Below are positions 59,342 to 64,000 of a DNA stretch of 64,000 nt, in pieces. The translations under genes were made by a program, and so were the position numbers. This DNA comes from Oscillospiraceae bacterium (GTDB lineage Bacteria; Bacillota; Clostridia; Oscillospirales; Acutalibacteraceae). The number at the start of each line of letters is the position of its first letter. Position 1 is the stretch's first letter. The notes beneath the pieces are model-generated. The model saw only the letters and a program-made list of their open reading frames with translations. It was not told the DNA's origin and ran no database searches. The stretch covers positions 54,674 through 118,673 of the forward strand of contig JAFLUM010000007.1 in assembly GCA_022508805.1 (NCBI GenBank), given 5' to 3'.

Positions 59342-60376
59342 TTAACCGATTATTTCTTTGCGGGTAAATGTGTCATACAGGGATTTTACAATGACGAAGA
59401 ATGTATATCCGATCATTGCCGCGCCTGCCACGTCGGTGAGATAATGCGCTCCCGCAATCATTCTTGAATATCCCATTGCTGCCACATAAGCCGCGCTGAC
59501 TGCAAGCATTACGGGTGCAAGCGGCTTCAATTTTTCAAACATTCTGCAAAAGATGTATGATATAAACAGTGTACAGGAATAAGATGTGTGACCGCTTGGG
59601 AATGAATCCGCACGGTTATAAATTCCCATATCGTCGCCGATCTTATACCATGGGGTAAAGGCGGAAAAGTCCGTATTTTCAGCCATACCCGATGTAAGCG
59701 GAGAATATTTTCCCTCGCTGAGTCCTTTGTCGTTCAAAAATCCGTTTGAATACGCCACCATTTCGCGTATACGCACACGTTCGGTTATAGTTTTGCACTC
59801 CTCAACGATTTTTAGGAATATACCGAAAAGAACTCCCGCAAGGGCAGCCGCTTCCAGCTTTTTAAGAGTGTTTTTATTGATTTTACTGAAAAGCAAAATA
59901 CCGATAACCGCAACTGCCGCGCTGATTATAAAATAGACAACGCTGCTCAAATCGTCTTTGCCAAGCTCCAACAGAATATTTTTTGTTACATTTTCGATAA
60001 TCTTTTTCCAGCCGACCACCGTCAGAACGAAAAATCCCACTGTCAAAACGGTTTTCACTATAATATTTAAGACTTTGTACGCCTTGCTTTCCGTATCCTT
60101 TACAGGCTTTATGAACGGAAACACCTTTCCGATAACGGTTAAATTGCCGTTAAGGTCGCGGCGGCAAAGAAAAATCACCGTCAGCGCGGGTCCCCACATT
60201 CCCCAATATACGAACTGACCAAAGCTCTCCGCAAGACGGGCAAAGCCGTTTTCGGGATCAAATACTGTTTTTCCTATGCTCAAATCGTATATCGAACCGA
60301 CTGTCATCAGCGCAATACATACTATATAGAAAAAGCAGGAAAAGGCGATAAATCCGATATTCTTTTTCGCTTTCAT
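59342..60376 (-). CDS. PAP2-superfamily membrane phosphatase
   Basis: A 344-residue membrane protein with about eight segments. The PAP2 active site is near the C-terminus: SFPSGHTSYS and SRMIAGAHYLTDVAGA, with catalytic histidines in PSGH and GAHYL. The N-terminal half is an unassigned membrane region, which makes it longer than the usual 220-residue PAP2. The family dephosphorylates lipid phosphates such as undecaprenyl diphosphate. SD ACGGGTGA precedes the ATG. It follows the FemX-like gene by 13 bases, in keeping with a cell-wall role. Confidence 0.87.
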   Translation of the reverse strand: MKAKKNIGFIAFSCFFYIVCIALMTVGSIYDLSIGKTVFDPENGFARLAESFGQFVYWGMWGPALTVIFLCRRDLNGNLTVIGKVFPFIKPVKDTESKAYKVLNIIVKTVLTVGFFVLTVVGWKKIIENVTKNILLELGKDDLSSVVYFIISAAVAVIGILLFSKINKNTLKKLEAAALAGVLFGIFLKIVEECKTITERVRIREMVAYSNGFLNDKGLSEGKYSPLTSGMAENTDFSAFTPWYKIGDDMGIYNRADSFPSGHTSYSCTLFISYIFCRMFEKLKPLAPVMLAVSAAYVAAMGYSRMIAGAHYLTDVAGAAMIGYTFFVIVKSLYDTFTRKEIIG

Positions 60377-60389
60377 AAAATCACCCGTC

Positions 60390-61718
60390 TTAACGCTTTC
60401 TTATTTTTCGAACGATTTTCATTGTCAGTTTTTTCGCTTTGGGCATAAGGCTGTCATAGAGATAATATTTTAAGCCGTTACCAACAAGAACATATTCGCC
60501 GATAAACTCATAATATTTCGCACCGAAACTCATTTTAAACTCGTTTATTCCTATGAAATTTTCGGTGGGTTCCATATGCCCCAGTGTACCGTTTTCCTGA
60601 ATTTCAGGTGATTTTACAAGCACATATCCCAAATCGTGAATATCACAGCCCTGCTCAATGCTTCGGCAAATACGAAGATAGTTAAGATAGTGGCTTGAAC
60701 GGGTGTTGTTGCGGATAATATTCCTCGTTCCGCCGAAAAGACAGGATGCGATGCCCGAATACCTGAGGGTAAATCCGCCTGCGACTGGGATCCTTGCACC
60801 ATCGGGGTAATCGGCAGTCTCGTTCATTCTTATCTCAAAATTACGGGTGTTGCCGTCGATCGCCTCAATGTCATTTTTAAGACCTTTTATTTTCTTTTCG
60901 GGGGCTGTTTCCAGCGCTTTCAAACATTCCTGCTTTTTAAGCTGTCTTTCGTTTTCAAGCTCCCTGTCCTTTTTCTTATTATAATAGACAACGGTTATGT
61001 CGGAATAATCTTTAAATATTTCTAAAAGATGCTTGCAGTAATCGCTGTCACGCTCCACAAAGTCGTTTCTGCCCGACGTATCGTGCATAACGCTCATAAA
61101 ATCATCCATAATTTGAGGATTCTTTACGATGTCGTCATAGAAAAACGTCTCGGACTCCAAGCCCCTTTGCGTGCCTATTCGCACACTGTAGCGAACTCCT
61201 TTTTCACATCCGTGCAGGATTTTATCAGAAGGAATAATATTCCCCTCACTGTCACGAAGGTCGATATACGTCTGCACAGGGTGCTTATAGGTATACGTCT
61301 CGATTTTCGGGTTAAGGCGGTATCCGCATTCCGTCAGGAGCTTATGGGCGTTTTCGCCCTCTTCACACGGTTCGTTATTTATCCGCAAGGGAATAAGGGG
61401 GTCGATTATGGCGCAGGTAGCCTTTGCCATCTTCATCTCTGCTTTTAAAAAGTCGGCAAACTCCTTTTGCAGAGTCTTATCGGTGTAATCGCACAGAGCT
61501 CCGCAGGGGATATACCAAATCTCCCCCGCCGCAGGCAGTTTTCTTACGAGCACAAGGCAAGTCAACACCCGTTCCCCATCGCGAAAGCCGCTGTAAAAGC
61601 GTGAGCTCCACGCTTTTTTTACCTCGCTCCATTTGGAGCACTGTAAATATGAGCCTTTATTTTTTTCCACGAATTCGTCAAAGGCTTTTAAATCAGTTTC
61701 GGTTTTAAATTCAAACAT
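60390..61718 (-). CDS. FemX/FemAB-family aminoacyltransferase (peptidoglycan bridge formation)
   Basis: A 442-residue cytoplasmic protein of the FemABX family with two GNAT-like domains: FVEKNKGSYLQCSKWSEVK at the start, and a second half from GFTLRYSGIASCLFGG to the FIGINEFKMSFGAKYYEFIGEYV end. A charged coiled coil of about 50 residues (around 255-305, KKKDRELENERQLKKQ) separates the halves, as in FemA. The family adds Gly, Ala or Ser from tRNA to the lipid II stem peptide. SD GGAGAT lies upstream. It is co-transcribed with the AKR above and PAP2 below. Confidence 0.9.
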   Translation of the reverse strand: MFEFKTETDLKAFDEFVEKNKGSYLQCSKWSEVKKAWSSRFYSGFRDGERVLTCLVLVRKLPAAGEIWYIPCGALCDYTDKTLQKEFADFLKAEMKMAKATCAIIDPLIPLRINNEPCEEGENAHKLLTECGYRLNPKIETYTYKHPVQTYIDLRDSEGNIIPSDKILHGCEKGVRYSVRIGTQRGLESETFFYDDIVKNPQIMDDFMSVMHDTSGRNDFVERDSDYCKHLLEIFKDYSDITVVYYNKKKDRELENERQLKKQECLKALETAPEKKIKGLKNDIEAIDGNTRNFEIRMNETADYPDGARIPVAGGFTLRYSGIASCLFGGTRNIIRNNTRSSHYLNYLRICRSIEQGCDIHDLGYVLVKSPEIQENGTLGHMEPTENFIGINEFKMSFGAKYYEFIGEYVLVGNGLKYYLYDSLMPKAKKLTMKIVRKIRKR

Positions 61719-61747
61719 ACTGAATATATCTCCAATAAAATTATTAT

Positions 61748-62665
61748 TTATGGCAGTTTTTTGCCTGATGCACGGTAAAGGTCATACCACTCATCGTGGG
61801 TGATCGTGATGTCCGAAGCGGCACAGACCTCGGCAACCCTTCCTGTATCAGTCGTTCCGATTATAGGCTGCATCTTTGCAGGGTGACGAAGTATCCAAGC
61901 TATCAGCATACCTGTGGGAGTAACTCCGTATTTCTCTGATATGTTACTCAGAGCGTTGTTAAGCTCTCCATAATCGGGATTGCCGATAATGGGAGCTCTG
62001 GGATATCCCCCTTGGAAAGGCGACCATGGCTGAACGGTGATGTCCTCTAATCGGCAAAAATCAAGCACACTGCCGTCGCGATCAACTGCCGCATCATTTT
62101 CCATATTTACGTTTATGCCTGCATCTATCATAGTGGAATTTGCAATGCTGAACTGAAGCTGATTTGCGATTATCTTATTTTTGCCTAAATACTTTTGCAA
62201 TAATCTTATCTGCATAGGATTATGGTTTGATACGCCGAAAAACCGCACTTTGCCGTTACCGTGCAGTATTTCAAAAGCCTCGGCAACCTCCTCGGGCTCA
62301 CAGAGAGCATCGGGACGGTGCAGAAGCAGTACGTCTATATGATCAGTATTAAGCCTTTTCAGGCTTTTATCAACGCAGGAGAGGATATAATCCTTTGAAA
62401 AATCGTAGGATATGCCCGGCTTTATGGCACATTTTGTCTGTATCATTATTTTTCCGCGGGCAGAAGGGTTATTTTCGAGAAATTCGCCGAATTTTTCTTC
62501 ACACACGCCGCGTCCGTAGATATCGGCGTGGTCAAAAAAGTTTATGCCGTGCTCCAAATCGGTTTTGATAAGCGCGTCAACCTCGGAAGAGGACATATTT
62601 CCTATTCTCATACAGCCCTGAGCAACTCGGGATGCTTGTCCCCCAGCAAAGTCGAAATATTTCAT
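61748..62665 (-). CDS. aldo/keto reductase, YdhF-like
   Basis: A 305-residue AKR with a single barrel and no ferredoxin domain. Catalytic residues lie in the INFFDHADIYGRG segment (Asp, Tyr) and QTKCAIKPG (Lys). The NADPH-site motif WILRHPAKMQPIIGTTD is present near the C-terminus. SD AGGAGG precedes ATG 62665. It starts a three-gene run with FemX and PAP2 genes, 29 bases before the first. The substrate is unknown. Confidence 0.92.
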   Translation of the reverse strand: MKYFDFAGGQASRVAQGCMRIGNMSSSEVDALIKTDLEHGINFFDHADIYGRGVCEEKFGEFLENNPSARGKIMIQTKCAIKPGISYDFSKDYILSCVDKSLKRLNTDHIDVLLLHRPDALCEPEEVAEAFEILHGNGKVRFFGVSNHNPMQIRLLQKYLGKNKIIANQLQFSIANSTMIDAGINVNMENDAAVDRDGSVLDFCRLEDITVQPWSPFQGGYPRAPIIGNPDYGELNNALSNISEKYGVTPTGMLIAWILRHPAKMQPIIGTTDTGRVAEVCAASDITITHDEWYDLYRASGKKLP

Positions 62666-62700
62666 AGATTTACCTCCTCGCTGTTATCACAACTGAAATA

Positions 62701-62729
62701 ATATTAACATAATTGTAATGGGTTTTCAA
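62701..62729 (-). promoter_or_regulatory. promoter of the AKR-FemX-PAP2 operon
   Basis: Minus strand: -35 TTGAAA (62724-62729), 17-base spacer, -10 TAATAT (62701-62706), 36 bases before the AKR ATG. Confidence 0.6.
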
Positions 62730-62770
62730 TGGGGTGTGAGAGAAAGTGACTTCGAAACCTGTCAAAAAAA

Positions 62771-62815
62771 CAAAAGGAAACGGCAATTTCCTTACGAAAA
62801 TTGCTGTTCCTTTTT
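62771..62815 (-). terminator. intrinsic terminator of the 143-codon gene region
   Basis: On the minus strand AAAAGGAACAGCAATTTT pairs with an AAATTGCCG...TTCCTTTT arm, followed by T-rich TTTGTTTTTTTG. Confidence 0.7.
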
Positions 62816-62842
62816 GCGAAAGAACAACTAAAAGTAGTGTGA

Positions 62843-63214
62843 TTATTTAAAATACTGTTTATACTCGGGTTCACTCCGCATTTCTTTTAATAAATCAGTT
62901 TCATACGCAAACAGCCCACTGCCTCGGACTGATTTCCACATTGCCGGCAATGCATCAGCTCCTGAGCAAATATATTGCCATTCATACTCATAAAATTGAT
63001 AAATAGTCTCAAGCTGATATGTAAAATGTCCTTTTTTGTCTTTCAGGATAACATATCGCATAGTTCTATCACCGGAATAAACTACGCTCACTACTTCGTC
63101 GACAAAAGACCCCAAGCTCTTATCATACATTATTTCAACGATTTCTGACCAAGGCGGCATGGGTGGGATTTCCTTCCGCTTTTCTTTATGAAACAACGCT
63201 TTGAAAAAATTCAT
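62843..63214 (-). CDS. small protein of unknown function
   Basis: A 123-residue soluble protein; the start at ATG 63214 follows AAAGGAG. The N-terminal 20 residues are basic (FHKEKRKEIP). The rest holds a predicted beta-rich segment (YVILKDKKGHFTYQLETIYQF) and a C-terminal helix. I recognise no family. The general look of the sequence is that of small immunity-like or SMI1-like proteins, but this is not supported by any motif. It is a single gene with its own terminator. Confidence 0.6.
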   Translation of the reverse strand: MNFFKALFHKEKRKEIPPMPPWSEIVEIMYDKSLGSFVDEVVSVVYSGDRTMRYVILKDKKGHFTYQLETIYQFYEYEWQYICSGADALPAMWKSVRGSGLFAYETDLLKEMRSEPEYKQYFK

Positions 63215-63396
63215 TTTACACTCTCCTTTGCAGTTTTGCAGGGGACAATCAGCATTACACGCAGAGAAGTACATTTCAAAAAAAGGTTTTTGAATGTTTG
63301 TTCATCAATGTATTTTGTTCGATGCAACAGTTCAAGTCGGCAACCTGTTTCGCTCGCCTCTTTTTGTTTATGATAGCATGAATTTACGAACTTTTC

Positions 63397-63462
63397 AATG
63401 ATGCATCGCCTTAACGCATTAGTCGAAACCGACGTCATTAGCCCGACAGGGCAAACATCATT
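63397..63462. repeat. dispersed repeat element, copy 2 (66 bp)
   Basis: The opposite orientation to copy 1 at 50322. Read on the minus strand it begins AATGATGTTTGCCC, contains GCTAATGACGTCGG and AATGCGTTAAGGC, and ends GGCGATGCATCATT. The ends match copy 1 and the middle is shorter, so this looks like an internally deleted form. Confidence 0.6.
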
Positions 63463-63498
63463 GCAAAGGATCTGTCACCTGTTCGATAAATTGGAATT

Positions 63499-63777
63499 TT
63501 ACTTACTAATGGAAAGAACTTTCCCTTCGCCAACTTGATGTGGTCCTTCCATGATCTTAAATAATTGACCTTGCACAATTTCTTGATAATGGTTATCGTG
63601 AAAAGAAAATTTTATTGTGGCAGGAATGGGAGTATCAAACTGATTGGCGTTTAAGTCAATAAAAGTAATTCCCCAATAGTCTTCTAATCCACTAAATATG
63701 GCATCCGGACGGTATCCGTTGGCAGGCAAACTCTTGCGTTTACCTGAATAAAAAACAATTTCCGCTAAAAAGCTCAT
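63499..63777 (-). CDS. isolated EF-Tu domain III-like beta-barrel protein
   Basis: A 92-residue protein that lines up along its length with domain III of elongation factor Tu: an AEIVFYS strand, NGYRPDAIFSG (like the NNYRPQFYFR region), a DTPIPATIKFSF strand and a C-terminal FKIMEGPHQVGEGKVLSI (like the REGGRTVGAGVV strand). It has no GTPase domain. SD AAAGGA lies 10 bases before ATG 63777. Free-standing domain III-like proteins are not assigned a role that I know of. Confidence 0.7.
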   Translation of the reverse strand: MSFLAEIVFYSGKRKSLPANGYRPDAIFSGLEDYWGITFIDLNANQFDTPIPATIKFSFHDNHYQEIVQGQLFKIMEGPHQVGEGKVLSISK

Positions 63778-63861
63778 AACTGTGCAATCCTTTGTTTATG
63801 ACATTCGATAAATTCCGATTTATCGTTCTTTTGATGATTATATCACAAGAATATGGTTCCT

Positions 63862-63904
63862 TCAATGATATATCACCCGTAACCACAGGAACGGATATCA
63901 TTGA
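63862..63904. repeat. 10-bp inverted repeat adjoining tRNA-Cys terminator
   Basis: TCAATGATAT (63862-63871) and ATATCATTGA (63895-63904), loop of 23 bases. The ends share AATGAT/ATCATT with the dispersed repeat and could be a degenerate relative, but the interior does not match. Confidence 0.4.
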
Positions 63905-63944
63905 AAAAACACTCTTTTGTCTACCAGACAAAAGAGTGTTTTTT
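63904..63944 (-). terminator. terminator of tRNA-Cys
   Basis: A perfect 18-bp stem (63904-63921 with 63927-63944), 5-base loop, running in six T on the minus strand just 3' of the tRNA. Confidence 0.85.
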
Positions 63945-63945
63945 C

Positions 63946-64000
63946 TGGAGGCGACACCCGGATTTGAACCGGGGAATCAGGGTTTTGCAGACCCACGCCT
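63946..64000 (-). tRNA. tRNA-Cys (anticodon GCA), partial
   Basis: The 3' 55 bases, from before the anticodon stem to the encoded CCA; the 5' end lies beyond the window. Anticodon loop CTGCAAA gives GCA, T arm CCCGG-TTCAAAT-CCGGG, discriminator T before CCA. Decodes UGC/UGU cysteine codons. Confidence 0.93.

Noticed and set aside
63740..63931. 63-codon minus-strand frame before the EF-Tu-like gene
   Set aside because: It overlaps the EF-Tu-like coding start and the inverted repeat near tRNA-Cys, with no SD.

Overview
The window looks like the chromosome of a gut-type Gram-positive anaerobe of the class Clostridia, probably near the Oscillospiraceae/Ruminococcaceae. The evidence is indirect: moderate GC, Shine-Dalgarno-led genes, promoters mostly of the TTGA-N17-TA(A/T)AAT type, an LPNTG pilus locus with sortases, a Bce-type antimicrobial-peptide module, PadR and HAAS regulators, a FemX-like transferase and a DUF6514 protein. 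I saw no prophage, plasmid, CRISPR array or insertion sequence with a transposase.

Layout. 1-2950: mannoside operon (GH38 alpha-mannosidase cut by the window edge, GPH symporter). 3091-9998: nitroreductase, anchored esterase, a membrane Rossmann protein with a C-terminal RyR-like domain, a Ca2+/Na+ antiporter, a DUF3737 protein and a MalY-type C-S lyase. 10060-16393 (minus): GH127-type arabinofuranosidase, ABC exporter, ZIP metal transporter, MATE exporter. 16596-28629 (plus): DUF4091 protein, M3 oligopeptidase, a small membrane protein, then a five-gene oligopeptide ABC operon with a structured 5' leader, a 416-base hairpin-rich gap and a small membrane protein coupled to the last ATPase. 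28742-32977: pilus operon (major pilin, class C sortase, minor pilin, second sortase).

33059-50026 is a second glycan block: CapA-like protein and GH2; a small PadR/HAAS/secreted-protein operon; a second GH2 whose start is AUA or broken; carboxylesterase plus GH31; GH51 lipoprotein; two divergent GH43-like paralogues; and an S33-type hydrolase whose nucleophile serine is glycine. Then follow tRNA-Ala, a repeat element, a second GPH symporter and a ferredoxin-type aldo/keto reductase. 53430-58195 is a BceRS-BceAB-like system with a recognisable operator and a 58-residue membrane peptide at its end. 58361-64000 holds an AraC-type regulator, an AKR-FemX-PAP2 operon, two small proteins (one an isolated EF-Tu domain III-like barrel), a second copy of the repeat, and the 3' half of tRNA-Cys.

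How it works together: most glycosidases lack signal peptides and sit near GPH symporters, so the cell probably imports oligosaccharides and cleaves them inside. The GH51 lipoprotein is the only clearly surface-exposed glycosidase. The oligopeptide importer and M3 peptidase form a parallel peptide-feeding route. The items most worth a second look are the RyR-domain membrane protein, the structured RNA in the opp operon, the GH2 with an AUA start, the Ser-to-Gly hydrolase and the two-copy repeat family.
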